Origin: an uncultured Emergencia sp.
GTDB lineage: Bacteria; Bacillota; Clostridia; Peptostreptococcales; Anaerovoracaceae
Assembly (NCBI GenBank): GCA_904420065.1
Contig: CAJFTU010000009.1
Coordinates: forward strand, 1-64,000
DNA: 64,000 bases
Direction: 5' to 3'
Part shown: positions 54,972 to 64,000 of the stretch, piece after piece
How positions within the stretch are numbered: position 1 is the first letter of the stretch
Layout: each line of letters starts with the position of its first letter
Notes under the pieces: model-generated
Told to the model about the DNA's origin: nothing
The model's database searches: none
What the model saw: the letters and a program-made list of their open reading frames with translations, nothing else
Translations under genes and position numbers: made by a program

Positions 54972-55745
54972 TTATCTCGTTACTCTGTCGTAGAACTTAT
55001 CCAAATATCGATTTATGTTTTTTCTATAGATGATACAGAGCACGAATGCGACTACAGCTACTACGGCAATTATTCCCATGCCGATATAGTGATGGTGAAA
55101 ATACAGCGCGCCGATCAGCAGGCTTCCGGACATGCCGAAGATTCGCCCTGCCATAGAGAAGGCCATAAAAGCTTTGAACTTCATTTCCGAGACGCCGGCC
55201 GCATAGCTGACCACATCCTTCGGTAAACCGGGAATCAAGTAGAGCAGAAAGACGATCATATATGCCCTTTTGCTGTTGAGTCTTTCGATGAAATAGGTCA
55301 TCTGTTCTTCACCGAAGAACAGATGCAGCGCACTTTTTCCGAGAAGTCTGGCAAGATAAAAGGACAAAGTTGTGCCGAGAAACGCGCCGATAACGGAAAA
55401 AAGCAGACCGGGGAAAAAACCGTACAGATATCCGGCAGCAAACTGAAAGGCCTGTCCGGGAATGATACTGATAACAATCTGCAGAATCTGAATTCCGATA
55501 TAGATGAAGACACTTTCGAACTTGTATTGTTCAAGGTAGGCGATGACGTCGTTAAAAGACTTAAACTGATTGATAAAATCCTGCTGATAAAAGTAGATAT
55601 AAACAGGAACAGCGATGACGATTCCGATGAGGAGAGTCAGCTTCAGAATAGAAAGAATCAGCTTCGTCTTCTTTGCCTTCTTGATGTTTTGTTTTACCTG
55701 ATCTTTGGTTTTGTGTGCGTTTTCTTTAAAAGACTCTTTATCCAT
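54972..55745 (-). CDS. VTT-domain (TVP38/TMEM64, DedA-like) membrane protein
   Basis: A 257-residue polytopic membrane protein: charged N-terminus (1-26), about six hydrophobic segments, and the VTT core GQAFQFAAGYLYGFFPGLLFS, GTTLSFYLARLLGKSAL and YLIPGLPKDVVSYAAGVS. Relatives scramble or transport lipids or carrier-linked phosphates; this one's substrate is unknown. Start at 55745, 9 bases after AGAGGTAG; an upstream TTG has no site. It follows the YnbB gene closely and ends at its own terminator. Confidence 0.85.
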   Translation of the reverse strand: MDKESFKENAHKTKDQVKQNIKKAKKTKLILSILKLTLLIGIVIAVPVYIYFYQQDFINQFKSFNDVIAYLEQYKFESVFIYIGIQILQIVISIIPGQAFQFAAGYLYGFFPGLLFSVIGAFLGTTLSFYLARLLGKSALHLFFGEEQMTYFIERLNSKRAYMIVFLLYLIPGLPKDVVSYAAGVSEMKFKAFMAFSMAGRIFGMSGSLLIGALYFHHHYIGMGIIAVVAVVAFVLCIIYRKNINRYLDKFYDRVTR

Positions 55746-55772
55746 GATATGACTACCTCTAATCCGCAATAA

Positions 55773-57065
55773 TTAAATCCCTTTTAAAATTCCCTTTTTA
55801 TATAGTTGATCCAGCGATTTCAATACGCCGAATTTTGAATGCTCGTAAGTCAGTCCGCCCTGAAAGTAGACGTTGTACGGTTCGCGAACGGGAGCGTCGG
55901 CGCTCAGTTCAATGGAAGATCCCTGGACAAAAGCCCCCGCAGCCATGACTACGTCACTTTCGTAGCCCGGCATGGCCCATGGAACCGGAGTAACATGCGC
56001 ATCTACCGGCGCTGCAGCCTGGATGCCTTCGCAGAATGCCACGACGGCTTCCGGCGTACCCAGTCTGACGGCCTGAATGATGTCGCTGCGTTCGTCGCCG
56101 GCTTTTGGACAGACCTCGTAGCCGAGGAGTTCATAAACCTTTCCGCAGAGCGCTGCTCCCTTTACGGCGCCGTTAACGACTTTCGGCGCAATGAAGAGCC
56201 CCTGTAGAATCGATCTGGTTTGTCCGAACGTCAATCCGCATTCGCCGCCGATTCCCGGGCAGGTCATGCGGTAAGAGACTTTTTCAATCAGATCGCGGCG
56301 TCCGCAGACATAACCGCCGGAAAGAGCAAGACCTCCCCCCGGATTCTTGATCAGCGATCCGGCGATGATATCCGCCCCTGCATCTGTAGGTTCTTTTATA
56401 TCTAAAAATTCTCCGTAACAGTTATCGGTCATAAAAACGATGTCCGGATTGATCTCGTGAACCGCTTTTGCGGCTGCGCCGATCTGATTTACCGTAATAG
56501 ATTTACGCCATCCATATCCGGTCGACCGCTGGGCAGCTACCATCTTCGTCTTGCTGGAAATGGCTTTTTTCAGACCTTCTATATCTATAGAACCGTCCTC
56601 AAGCAGTTCGACCTGTTTATAGGTAATGCCGTAATCCTTCAGGGAACCCTTGTCTTCGCCCCGTATACCTATGACCTCCTCCAGCGTGTCGTAAGGTCCG
56701 CCGCTGCAATAGATCAGTTCGTCCCCCGGACGAAGTACTCCCATCAGCGCAATTGACAGCGCGTGAGTACCGTTTACAATTGTGGGTCTGACCAGGGCCG
56801 CTTCTGTATGAAAGACATCGCTGTATACGTTTTCTACGGCTTCCCTGCCCGGATCGTCGTACCCGTATCCGGTGTACCAGGAAAAATGCTTGTCCGCAAT
56901 TCGGTTCTTCTGAAGCGCCGACAAAACCTTGTACTGATTGCAGGCCGCGATGTCATCCAGTTCTTCAAAGTAAGATGAGATTTCACCCTCGGCTTCTTTG
57001 ACCACCGATAGAACTCTGGGATGAATACCGAATTCGTCGGTTAATAAGTTATCTGTGTATTTCAT
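55773..57065 (-). CDS. YnbB-type PLP-dependent protein (methionine gamma-lyase family)
   Basis: A 430-residue member of the 'methionine gamma-lyase/aluminium resistance' PLP family. The cofactor lysine lies in AGSLIKNPGGG (about 240); VNGTHALSIALMG binds phosphate. The reaction of this subgroup is unproven. In Bacillus the gene (ynbB) also follows miaA, with hfq and hflX between; here a recombinase gene is in that place. The ATG follows GGAGATACT. Confidence 0.88.
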   Translation of the reverse strand: MKYTDNLLTDEFGIHPRVLSVVKEAEGEISSYFEELDDIAACNQYKVLSALQKNRIADKHFSWYTGYGYDDPGREAVENVYSDVFHTEAALVRPTIVNGTHALSIALMGVLRPGDELIYCSGGPYDTLEEVIGIRGEDKGSLKDYGITYKQVELLEDGSIDIEGLKKAISSKTKMVAAQRSTGYGWRKSITVNQIGAAAKAVHEINPDIVFMTDNCYGEFLDIKEPTDAGADIIAGSLIKNPGGGLALSGGYVCGRRDLIEKVSYRMTCPGIGGECGLTFGQTRSILQGLFIAPKVVNGAVKGAALCGKVYELLGYEVCPKAGDERSDIIQAVRLGTPEAVVAFCEGIQAAAPVDAHVTPVPWAMPGYESDVVMAAGAFVQGSSIELSADAPVREPYNVYFQGGLTYEHSKFGVLKSLDQLYKKGILKGI

Positions 57066-57095
57066 AGTATCTCCATTTGTCTTTTTCTACATATG

Positions 57096-57123
57096 ATTAT
57101 AGTCATTTGTCTTATTTTGTAAA
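57096..57123 (-). promoter_or_regulatory. Promoter of the YnbB-VTT genes
   Basis: Minus strand TTTACA (57118-57123), 16 bases, perfect TATAAT (57096-57101). Confidence 0.7.
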
Positions 57124-57177
57124 TCCTTTATTCCAATTCTTCATAAAGTTTTAAGGTTTGCCTTACGTTCTACATTC

Positions 57178-58305
57178 TCATTTTTCCGTTCGTTCTTTTT
57201 CCCACTCCATATCGTTGACCAGATTACGCTTTACATTCTGTTTATGTCGGGCGTACAGCTGGGTTGTTGTTACCTGTTCGTGGTCTAAAAGAGCAGCCAC
57301 GTCGTAGATAGAGTTTCCGCGTCCGATAAGGCTGGTAGCTGCCGTAGCACGGAGCTTATGGGGACTGTATCCGGCTTTTTGCGTCGTCTGGAGCGCGATG
57401 GAAGTGTACTTCTTTACCAATTCCCGGATCTGTCTGTCCGTCATACGTTTTCCCTGAAGGGAAAGAAACAGCGCGTCTTTGTTCTCTTCGGTCAGTTTAT
57501 CCGCAGAAGGCCGCTCGTTTGCGAGATAATCCGATATAACTGCCGTAGCCGACTGGTTCAGCGGCATGATGGACTCCTTCCCTCTTTTTCTGTAGATTTT
57601 AAACTCGCCTCGGGAAAAATTGAACGAGGAAATGTTCAGCTGCTGCAGCTCTGAAAGGCGCAAACCGTAAGTGAGGAACAGAATCAGAACGGCTTTGTCC
57701 CGTTTTTTCGTCTTCTGCCAGTAGGCCCGCTGATGTTCAGTGAGACCGGTACCGTTGGTCACTGCGTCGAGCATGATCATCACCTCGTCATCCTGAAGCG
57801 CTTTGATTTCCTGTTCGCCGGCTTTGGGAACCCGGATGGGGTCGAATCCGTCGGTGATATTTTCCGGTATCAGACCGTCTCGATACAGCTGTTTGAACAT
57901 AACGGAAACAGAAGATTTTTTCCTCGCCAGCGTCTTGTTGTTGTTTTCGTATATGTAGATGCTCTTTTCCGTCTCTACCTTGTATTTTCTGCAGTAGTCC
58001 AGGTAGAGATTAACGTCGGCGGCGCGGATTTGGCCGAACTCCTGCAGGGTGATCTTTCCCGGCGTCCGGGCTTTTGTCAGGTCGGTTTCCTGAATCAGAT
58101 AATTGCAGAAAAACCGGATATCGTGAAGATAGGCCAGACGGCTCATCGGCAGAACATTTCCTTTCAGATAGAGGAAAAAGCCTCTGAGAAAACGGGGAAG
58201 TTCATTTTCTATTTCCTCGCACTCCTGAAAAATTCTCGCCTCTTTTTTTACGATATTATCGGGTTTATCGCTCTTATTGTGTATTTTTATCTCTTTTTTA
58301 GCCAT
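57178..58305 (-). CDS. Tyrosine recombinase/integrase
   Basis: A 375-residue tyrosine recombinase with a SAM-like N-terminal domain (about 30-150) and a catalytic domain holding all key residues: R216 (TYGLRLSEL), the Lys of IYRKRGKES (about 240-243), H316-x2-R319 (SPHKLRAT), H342 (LLDHEQ) and Y351 (TTTQLYARH). Start at 58305, 9 bases after GGAGGA. Its first 19 bases overlap the end of miaA, so it is part of the mutS-mutL-miaA operon rather than an inserted element. Possible roles: a XerC/D-type dimer resolvase or a domesticated integrase. Confidence 0.88.
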   Translation of the reverse strand: MAKKEIKIHNKSDKPDNIVKKEARIFQECEEIENELPRFLRGFFLYLKGNVLPMSRLAYLHDIRFFCNYLIQETDLTKARTPGKITLQEFGQIRAADVNLYLDYCRKYKVETEKSIYIYENNNKTLARKKSSVSVMFKQLYRDGLIPENITDGFDPIRVPKAGEQEIKALQDDEVMIMLDAVTNGTGLTEHQRAYWQKTKKRDKAVLILFLTYGLRLSELQQLNISSFNFSRGEFKIYRKRGKESIMPLNQSATAVISDYLANERPSADKLTEENKDALFLSLQGKRMTDRQIRELVKKYTSIALQTTQKAGYSPHKLRATAATSLIGRGNSIYDVAALLDHEQVTTTQLYARHKQNVKRNLVNDMEWEKERTEK

Positions 58306-59213
58306 AGAAATATATCCTCCAGACACTGTTCGTCGCTGTCGTAATCGGAAATGCAGAACCATTTCATGGTTTCATAGCGCCGAAACCACGTGAGCTGGCG
58401 TTTTGCATAGCGGCGGGTATTCTTTTTTACCAATCTGACCGCTTCGTCTAACGAATATTCTCCGTGATAATAGCCGATGATCTCTTTGTAGCCGATCCCC
58501 TTCATCGATATGTCGCTTTCGGTAAGTCCCATCTCCAGAAGATGCTTTACCTCGGACAACAGACCGGCCTCGATCAGCTGATCAACCCTTTCGTTGATTC
58601 GCTGGTAGAGCAGGCTTCGCTCCCTCGTCAGGCCGATCAATATCGCTTCGTAGTCTTTCACCGGTTTGAGATCGTGAGAAAAATCTCCGACCTTTGTTCC
58701 GCTTTCTGCAGCTTCGAGGGCTCTCACCACTTTCTTTACATTGTTGGGATGAATTCGTTCTGCCGCCTGTGGATCGGCTTTTTGCAGCCGTTCATATACG
58801 GCCTGCGGTCCCTGCTTTTCGGCTTCATCATACAGACGACTGCGGTAATCGGGATTTTTAGGCGGGGCGCTGAAGTCCATATCGTACAGAATGGCGTTCA
58901 GATACAGTCCTGTGCCCCCGGTAATGACGGGAACTTTTTCCTTATTGAAGATTTCATCGATTGCCGCTCTTGCCAATTTTTGATACTTTGCTGCGGAAAA
59001 GGGTTCCCGCGGATCGATTTCGTCCACCAGATAGTGCCTGACCATGGCCCTCTCGTCTGCCGTCGGCTTTGCGCTTCCGATATCCATGTATTTGTACAAC
59101 TGCATGGAATCACAGGAAACAATTTCACCGCCAAGAAACCGGGCGATCTCTATGGCAAATTTGGTCTTTCCTACTGCAGTAGGACCACAAACAGCGTAAA
59201 TTTTCCTATCCAT
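58287..59213 (-). CDS. miaA: tRNA dimethylallyltransferase
   Basis: A 308-residue enzyme adding a dimethylallyl group to A37 of tRNAs reading U-starting codons. P-loop GPTAVGKT (10-17), VSCDSMQLYKYMDIGSAKP and GGTGLYLNAILYD are conserved. It lies 4 bases after mutL and overlaps the recombinase gene downstream. Confidence 0.96.
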   Translation of the reverse strand: MDRKIYAVCGPTAVGKTKFAIEIARFLGGEIVSCDSMQLYKYMDIGSAKPTADERAMVRHYLVDEIDPREPFSAAKYQKLARAAIDEIFNKEKVPVITGGTGLYLNAILYDMDFSAPPKNPDYRSRLYDEAEKQGPQAVYERLQKADPQAAERIHPNNVKKVVRALEAAESGTKVGDFSHDLKPVKDYEAILIGLTRERSLLYQRINERVDQLIEAGLLSEVKHLLEMGLTESDISMKGIGYKEIIGYYHGEYSLDEAVRLVKKNTRRYAKRQLTWFRRYETMKWFCISDYDSDEQCLEDIFLWLKKR

Positions 59214-59217
59214 ATCG

Positions 59218-61098
59218 CTATGTCCGTTTGAACATCCTTTCTATTTCATACTGAGAAAACTTAATGAAGGTAGGCCTTCCGTGCGGGCAGGAAAACGGGT
59301 TCCGGCACGCCTTGAGCTGATCGATCAGGCTTTTCATCTCCTCGGCAGACAGATAATCGTGAGCTTTCACCGCCGATTTGCAGGACTTGGTGATCAGCTT
59401 GTTGATCACAACCGTATTATTCAGATCGGTTCCTTCGGTTATGCTGTCCAGATAGATGTGAACAAATTCTTCTGCTTCGGAAATGTCCATGAAAGTTGGA
59501 ATTTCACGGATGATATAGGAATTTTGACCGAACTCCTCTATGGAAAAACCCATTTCTCCAAGAGAATCCATCCAGGTATACCGGCTTTCGCTGACGGCAG
59601 GCGGAACCTCGATGAGGATCGGCGTCAAAATCGGCTGCCGAAGTTTTTCGTCGGCCATATACTCTCCTACAAGTTTTTCGTAGAAAACCCGCTCGTGGGC
59701 GGCATGCTGATCGATAAGGTAAAAGCTGTCTTCATCTACAGCCGTTATGTACGTTCCGAAAATAGAACCCGTCAAGTGCAGTTCGTCAAAATCGAAGGGA
59801 GATAAGACCGGGGATTCGATGATCAGTTCGGGCTTGGTGGCAACACTCTCTTTCTCTTTTCCCGTCTCGTCGATCGAACGCTCATCTGCAGGTGAAACAT
59901 ATGGGACAGGGAAGATTTCACGTTCTCCCCGATCCTCCTCAACCCTTCTCTTCTGTGTTGCTTCATATTTATGAAACTGCTGCAAATCTGAAATCCGCTT
60001 ACTCTCCTCCCTTTTTGTTTTCAGTATTTGTTTTATGTCTACCTGTTCCCTATCCTCTTTTTCATCGTTGGCAAAGACCTTGTTCCTGAACACATCTTTT
60101 GCCTGGATTACGGCTTCCCTGGTTCCCAGAGAAGCTCTTACCGCTTCCGCGACCAACTCTGCAGTTTCCTCTTCACGTTCAAACCTGACTTGCCTCTTGT
60201 TGGGATGGATGTTCACATCCAGATCCGCAGGATCGGTCTGCAGAAAGAGAAAGACCACCGGAAAGCGTCCTTCAAACAGGCGTTCACGATATCCTTCAGA
60301 AACACCTCTTTCCAGAACTCGGCTTTCTACAACCCTGCCGTTGACGAAAAATATCTGATCCTTTCTGTTTGTGCGGGAAAGCGACGGTTTGGAGATGTAT
60401 CCGGTGATTCGCGTTTTTTCTCTGCTGTAGTTTACGGGAATAAGATCTTCATATTCTTTCAGCTTGTAAACCGAGAGAATGGCGGACAGCAGATCTCCGT
60501 TTCCCGCCGTAGAAAAGAGGATATTGCCGTTATTGACCAGACGGAACTTTATCTCGGGATAGGCCAAAGCGATCTGCGAGATAAGATTGATGATTCTGCC
60601 GCTTTCCGCCGAATCGGATTTAAGAAACTTAGCTCTGGCCGGCGTATTGTAGAAGAGATCTGTGACCAGAACCGTCGTTCCGTCAGGACAGCCTGTGGGC
60701 CCGCTGCTGATCACCTCTCCGCCGTGAATTAAGATACGTGTTCCCGACTTGGCATCGGCTGTCTTTGTTACCATTTCGGTATGGGTTACAGCCGCGATGC
60801 TGGCCAGTGCTTCTCCGCGAAATCCCAGTGTCTCGATGGCGGACAGGTCTCCTGCCGTTCTGATTTTGCTGGTAGCGTGACGGAGAAAGGCGGTTTCCGC
60901 TTCTTCTCTGGGAATACCGCAGCCGTTGTCGGTAACACGGATGTAGGATTTTCCGCCGTTTTTAATTTCCGTGACAATGGAACGGGCGCCGGAATCAACG
61001 GCATTTTCAACTAATTCTTTTACAATAGATACGGGCCGTTCGATAACCTCTCCGGCAGCGATCTTGTCGGCCACGCTCTTATCTAATACTCTAATCAT
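59218..61098 (-). CDS. mutL: DNA mismatch repair protein MutL (endonuclease type)
   Basis: A 626-residue protein. N-terminal GHKL ATPase (ELVENAVDSGA, NGCGIPREE, LGFRGEALASI) and C-terminal domain with the endonuclease motif DQHAAHERVFYE and the zinc-binding CPHGRP, so it nicks the new strand itself as in bacteria without MutH. A charged linker (about 330-430) separates the halves. Its start overlaps the end of mutS by 8 bases. Confidence 0.97.
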   Translation of the reverse strand: MIRVLDKSVADKIAAGEVIERPVSIVKELVENAVDSGARSIVTEIKNGGKSYIRVTDNGCGIPREEAETAFLRHATSKIRTAGDLSAIETLGFRGEALASIAAVTHTEMVTKTADAKSGTRILIHGGEVISSGPTGCPDGTTVLVTDLFYNTPARAKFLKSDSAESGRIINLISQIALAYPEIKFRLVNNGNILFSTAGNGDLLSAILSVYKLKEYEDLIPVNYSREKTRITGYISKPSLSRTNRKDQIFFVNGRVVESRVLERGVSEGYRERLFEGRFPVVFLFLQTDPADLDVNIHPNKRQVRFEREEETAELVAEAVRASLGTREAVIQAKDVFRNKVFANDEKEDREQVDIKQILKTKREESKRISDLQQFHKYEATQKRRVEEDRGEREIFPVPYVSPADERSIDETGKEKESVATKPELIIESPVLSPFDFDELHLTGSIFGTYITAVDEDSFYLIDQHAAHERVFYEKLVGEYMADEKLRQPILTPILIEVPPAVSESRYTWMDSLGEMGFSIEEFGQNSYIIREIPTFMDISEAEEFVHIYLDSITEGTDLNNTVVINKLITKSCKSAVKAHDYLSAEEMKSLIDQLKACRNPFSCPHGRPTFIKFSQYEIERMFKRT

Positions 61099-63706
61099 TT
61101 AACGTTTCCTTAAGTTCCTCGAGAATTTTGATGGCCTGAGAAGGGGTTATCTCCATCAGATCCAGTTTTTTCAGCTTTTCGAGAGCCGGATTCGGCTCCG
61201 GAATAAAGAGGGACATCTGCTGTTCAGAAAGCGAAAGATCGCCGTCGGCAGAAGAGATATCGATCTCCGCGCTCCCCTCTTCCAGGCGGTGAAGCTTCTC
61301 CTGGGCGTTTTTCAGAAGTACAGACGGAATTCCGGCCAGCTTGGCCACGTGGATTCCGTAACTCCGACTGGCAGAGCCCGGAACGATCTTGTGCAGGAAT
61401 ACAATGGTGCCGTTTTCTTCCGACACTTCCACATTGAGATTGCAAACGCCGTCTATCTGCTCCTCCAGCACAGTCAGTTCGTGGTAGTGGGTGGCAAACA
61501 GTGTCCTTATCCGCCGTTTTTCGCTGCAGAGATATTCCACTGTTGCCCAGGCGATGGACAGACCGTCGTAGGTGCTGGTTCCTCTGCCGATTTCATCAAG
61601 TATGACCAGACTTCTGTCCTTTGCGCAGTTTAATATATAGGCGAGTTCACTCATTTCCACAAAAAAGGTGGACTGTCCCTGCGACAGATTGTCCGAAGCT
61701 CCGATTCGGGTGAATATGCGGTCGACCGTGCCGATTCTGGCATATTCACAAGGAACAAAGCAGCCTGCCTGTGCCATCAGCACGATCAGGGCAGTCTGGC
61801 GCATATAGGTGGATTTCCCTGCCATGTTCGGTCCGGTGATGATCAGCATACTGTTGTCCGTGTTGTTAAGATAGGTATCGTTAGATACGAACATACCTCT
61901 TTCGCCGGTTTGTTCAATGACCGGATGTCTTCCCTTTTCGATCTGCAGCTCAAAACTGTCGTCAATGATCGGCCTGGTGTAATCCAGTCGGACGCTGACG
62001 TCGGCAAACGAACAGAGCACGTCAAGCTGAGCGACGGATTGAGAAGTTTCCTGGATTTCCCGTATGTATTCCTCGATATTGGTTCGGATCTCGGTAAAGA
62101 GGCGGTGTTCCAGCTGGTTGATCTTGGTTTCTGCGTTGAGGACCAAATTCTCCATCTCCTTCAGTTCCGGAGTGATAAATCTTTCGTTGTTGACCAGCGT
62201 CTGCTTTCTGATATAGTTTTCCGGGACGTTCTGTGCGTTGGATTTTGTTACGTCGATATAGTAACCAAAAACCTTGTTGAATCCCACTTTCAGGGTTCGT
62301 ATTCCGGTTCTCTCTCTCTCCGCGCTTTCCAGATTTGCGATCCACTGTTTTCCGTCTTTAATAGAAAACTTCAGATTGTCCAGCTCTTCGGAATACCCTT
62401 CTTTGATGATTCCGCCCTCTTTAACCGTAAAAGGGGGATCGTCGCAGATGGCCTTTTCAATCAGATCGTAGACCGGCTTCAAATCGCAAATCTGATCGCA
62501 GAGTTTTCGCAGAAGCTCTGCGTTTGCGTATTCCAACTGGCTCTTGATTTCAGGCAGGACGAAAATCGAGTTTTTCAGAGCGATGAGATCTTTTCCGTTG
62601 GCGTTTCCGGAAGCGATTCGTCCGGCCAGCCGTTCAAAGTCGTAGATCTGTTTCAGCCCTTCTCTGAGATTATTTTCCGTCACCTGCTCCCGGGTCAGCT
62701 CTTCCACAGCATCGAGCCGCAGATTTATCTCTTCGGCGCTGTTCAGAGGCTCTTTCAGCCACTGCTTCAGCTTGCGACATCCCATGGCGGTGCAGGTTCT
62801 GTCCAGCACGCCAAGAAGGGAACCCTGAACCTTTTTATCGTAAAGGGTTTCGGTGATTTCCAAATTACGCAGCGTCGCTTTGTCCAGGGACATATGCTTT
62901 CCGATCTCATAAAACCGGCATCGGGTCAGCTGTTTCAGATTCTGCTTCTGGGTTTCCAGCAAATAGGAAAGAAGAGCGCCCAGAGACAAAACGCAGAGTT
63001 CTCTGCCGTCAATTCCCAGCCCGGTCAGCGAATAGGCGGAAAACTGGGCTTTTACTGCGTCTTCTGCCGCTTTAGGCTGATAGTAGGAATCGTTCATGGT
63101 AAAGACGAAGCTGCCGGTGACCGTCCGGATTTCTTCGATATCCTGCAGCAGAGCCGCAGACTCGTTGATCATGATTTCCTTAGCGTTGATCTTGACCAGT
63201 TCGTTGAGCACGTCTTCGGAAAGGTCTGCCGAAGATATTTTTTCTGTGGTACAGAGTTCTCCCGTGGAAATGTCGCAGTAGGATACAGACATCCCACGCT
63301 TGTCCAGATATACAGAGGCCAGATAATTGTTTTCCTTTTCGTTGAGCATGGTCTGGGAGGTCAGGGTTCCCGGCGTAACGATCTGAATCACTTCCCGCTT
63401 TACGATTCCTTTTGCTGAAGCCGGATCTTCCACCTGCTCGCAGATCGCTACTTTATAGCCCTTTTCTACCAGTCGGGCGATGTAGGTGTCCGCAGAATGA
63501 AAAGGAACTCCGCACATGGGAGCTCTCTCTTCCTGTCCGCAGTTCTTCCCGGTCAGGGTCAGTTCCAATTCACGGGAAGCGGTCTTTGCGTCGTCATAAA
63601 ACATCTCGTAAAAATCGCCGAGACGAAAAAACAGAATACAATCCTGATAGTCTGCCTTAATTTTCAAATACTGCTGCATCATCGGGGATAACTTGTGATT
63701 TGCCAT
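61091..63706 (-). CDS. mutS: DNA mismatch repair protein MutS
   Basis: An 871-residue mismatch sensor. The N-terminal mismatch-binding Phe-x-Glu is in FRLGDFYEMF; the ATPase has Walker A GPNMAGKSTYMRQ, LVILDEIGRGTSTYDG as Walker B and FATHYHEL. AAAGGAG lies 12 bases before the ATG. First gene of the operon mutS-mutL-miaA-recombinase. Confidence 0.98.
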   Translation of the reverse strand: MANHKLSPMMQQYLKIKADYQDCILFFRLGDFYEMFYDDAKTASRELELTLTGKNCGQEERAPMCGVPFHSADTYIARLVEKGYKVAICEQVEDPASAKGIVKREVIQIVTPGTLTSQTMLNEKENNYLASVYLDKRGMSVSYCDISTGELCTTEKISSADLSEDVLNELVKINAKEIMINESAALLQDIEEIRTVTGSFVFTMNDSYYQPKAAEDAVKAQFSAYSLTGLGIDGRELCVLSLGALLSYLLETQKQNLKQLTRCRFYEIGKHMSLDKATLRNLEITETLYDKKVQGSLLGVLDRTCTAMGCRKLKQWLKEPLNSAEEINLRLDAVEELTREQVTENNLREGLKQIYDFERLAGRIASGNANGKDLIALKNSIFVLPEIKSQLEYANAELLRKLCDQICDLKPVYDLIEKAICDDPPFTVKEGGIIKEGYSEELDNLKFSIKDGKQWIANLESAERERTGIRTLKVGFNKVFGYYIDVTKSNAQNVPENYIRKQTLVNNERFITPELKEMENLVLNAETKINQLEHRLFTEIRTNIEEYIREIQETSQSVAQLDVLCSFADVSVRLDYTRPIIDDSFELQIEKGRHPVIEQTGERGMFVSNDTYLNNTDNSMLIITGPNMAGKSTYMRQTALIVLMAQAGCFVPCEYARIGTVDRIFTRIGASDNLSQGQSTFFVEMSELAYILNCAKDRSLVILDEIGRGTSTYDGLSIAWATVEYLCSEKRRIRTLFATHYHELTVLEEQIDGVCNLNVEVSEENGTIVFLHKIVPGSASRSYGIHVAKLAGIPSVLLKNAQEKLHRLEEGSAEIDISSADGDLSLSEQQMSLFIPEPNPALEKLKKLDLMEITPSQAIKILEELKETLND

Positions 63707-63743
63707 AATTCGTTTTTGCTCCTTTATTCTGTTTCTGTAAATA

Positions 63744-63807
63744 TTTATACCACGGGCAGTGCCTTTAACTCGCTTTGCTGTGTTTCGATATGATTAGTAT
63801 ATCATAT
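63744..63807 (-). promoter_or_regulatory. mutS promoter region with palindrome
   Basis: Minus strand extended -10 TGGTATAAA (63744-63752) without a good -35. Further upstream, ATATGAT (63788-63794) and ATCATAT (63801-63807) form an inverted repeat with a 6-base spacer; this may be two facing -10-like elements or an operator. Confidence 0.4.
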
Positions 63808-63884
63808 TCTCCGGTCCGTCTTCAATTCTTCTTTTCGGAGCGGATATGCTCCGAGCCGTTTAAAATGCCGTTACCCGGCACATC

Positions 63885-63922
63885 AAAACAGAGCGGCGAA
63901 GATTGCTTCACCGCTCTGTTTT
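63885..63922. terminator. Bidirectional terminator upstream of mutS
   Basis: AAAACAGAGCGG (63885-63896) pairs with CCGCTCTGTTTT (63911-63922), a 12-base stem with A and T tails on both sides. Confidence 0.85.
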
Positions 63923-64000
63923 ATCGTAGCTGAAGGAGATTGCCGTAAATCATGCAATACGGCGAAAATCCACTCTGCAGCCGTTTATTTTCTGTTGTTA
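63921..64000 (-). CDS. Possible C-terminal end of an upstream gene (partial)
   Basis: On the minus strand one frame is open from the window edge to a TAA at 63921-63923, giving a peptide ending in MIYGNLLQLR. A strong terminator overlaps the stop, as expected for a gene end. Only 25 codons are visible and I do not recognise them. Confidence 0.25.
   Translation of the reverse strand, partial: TTENKRLQSGFSPYCMIYGNLLQLR

Noticed and set aside
54846..55226. 126-codon plus-strand frame upstream of yneA
   Set aside because: It runs through the LexA-box promoter, a terminator and the antisense of the VTT-protein gene.
57178..58305. Prophage or integrative element marked by the recombinase
   Set aside because: No flanking tRNA, attachment duplication or phage genes; the gene overlaps miaA and the neighbours are housekeeping genes.
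61910..63418. Plus-strand 502-codon frame opposite mutS
   Set aside because: mutS is beyond doubt on the other strand; the frame has no start signal or domain.

Overview
The window reads as chromosome of an anaerobic, spore-forming member of the Clostridia. Evidence: pgsA-cinA-recA order, spoIVB-spo0A pair, alaS-ireB-ruvX order, clostridial single-chain PurL, and a full coenzyme-B12 glutamate fermentation pathway. The gene set would suit an amino-acid fermenter of the Eubacteriales Family XIII / Anaerovoracaceae type, but that placement is inference. Coding density is high, base composition moderate, and no rRNA, tRNA, CRISPR array or intact insertion sequence was seen.

Layout. 0-4 kb: pgsA, cinA, recA (with a LexA operator) and a nitroreductase. 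4-7.6 kb: an SPFH membrane protein coupled to a coiled-coil ribbon-helix-helix protein, an AT-rich 606-base spacer holding four GTTTC/GAAAC palindromes, then an ABC exporter. 7.6-14.7 kb: rplU (with a C-terminal extension), rpmA (no cleavable N-terminus, no prp gene), obg, a degenerate M23-fold protein, an HD hydrolase, a two-gene radical SAM unit and a ComEA-like protein. 14.7-17.2 kb: sporulation block, BofC-like protein, spoIVB and spo0A. 17.3-23 kb: DUF896 protein, a secreted unknown, iscS-iscU-mnmA, a 62-residue membrane protein and a phosphohexomutase that appears leaderless. 23-26.8 kb: a LysR relic, alaS, ireB, ruvX.

26.9-38.7 kb is a purine operon: purE-purC-purF-purM-purN-purO-AICAR transformylase-purD-purL, then a thioesterase. 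The usual bifunctional PurH is replaced by two separate proteins. An amidohydrolase follows at 38.9-40.5 kb.

40.8-54.0 kb is the metabolic centrepiece. It holds an unusual ATPase with an AlaRS-type SAD-like motif, a two-subunit class I hydratase, a GntR regulator, glutamate mutase (glmS-glmL-glmE), methylaspartate ammonia-lyase and citG-citD-citE-citF-citC-citX. Together these convert glutamate to methylaspartate, mesaconate, citramalate, and finally acetate plus pyruvate. I therefore infer that the 'fumarase' is a mesaconase and the 'citrate lyase' a citramalate lyase.

54.5-63.7 kb is on the minus strand: mutS-mutL-miaA, a tyrosine recombinase overlapping miaA, a YnbB-type PLP enzyme, a VTT-domain membrane protein, and a YneA-like LysM protein whose promoter carries three LexA-type boxes. 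With the recA operator this defines a small SOS regulon: recombination plus a division inhibitor.
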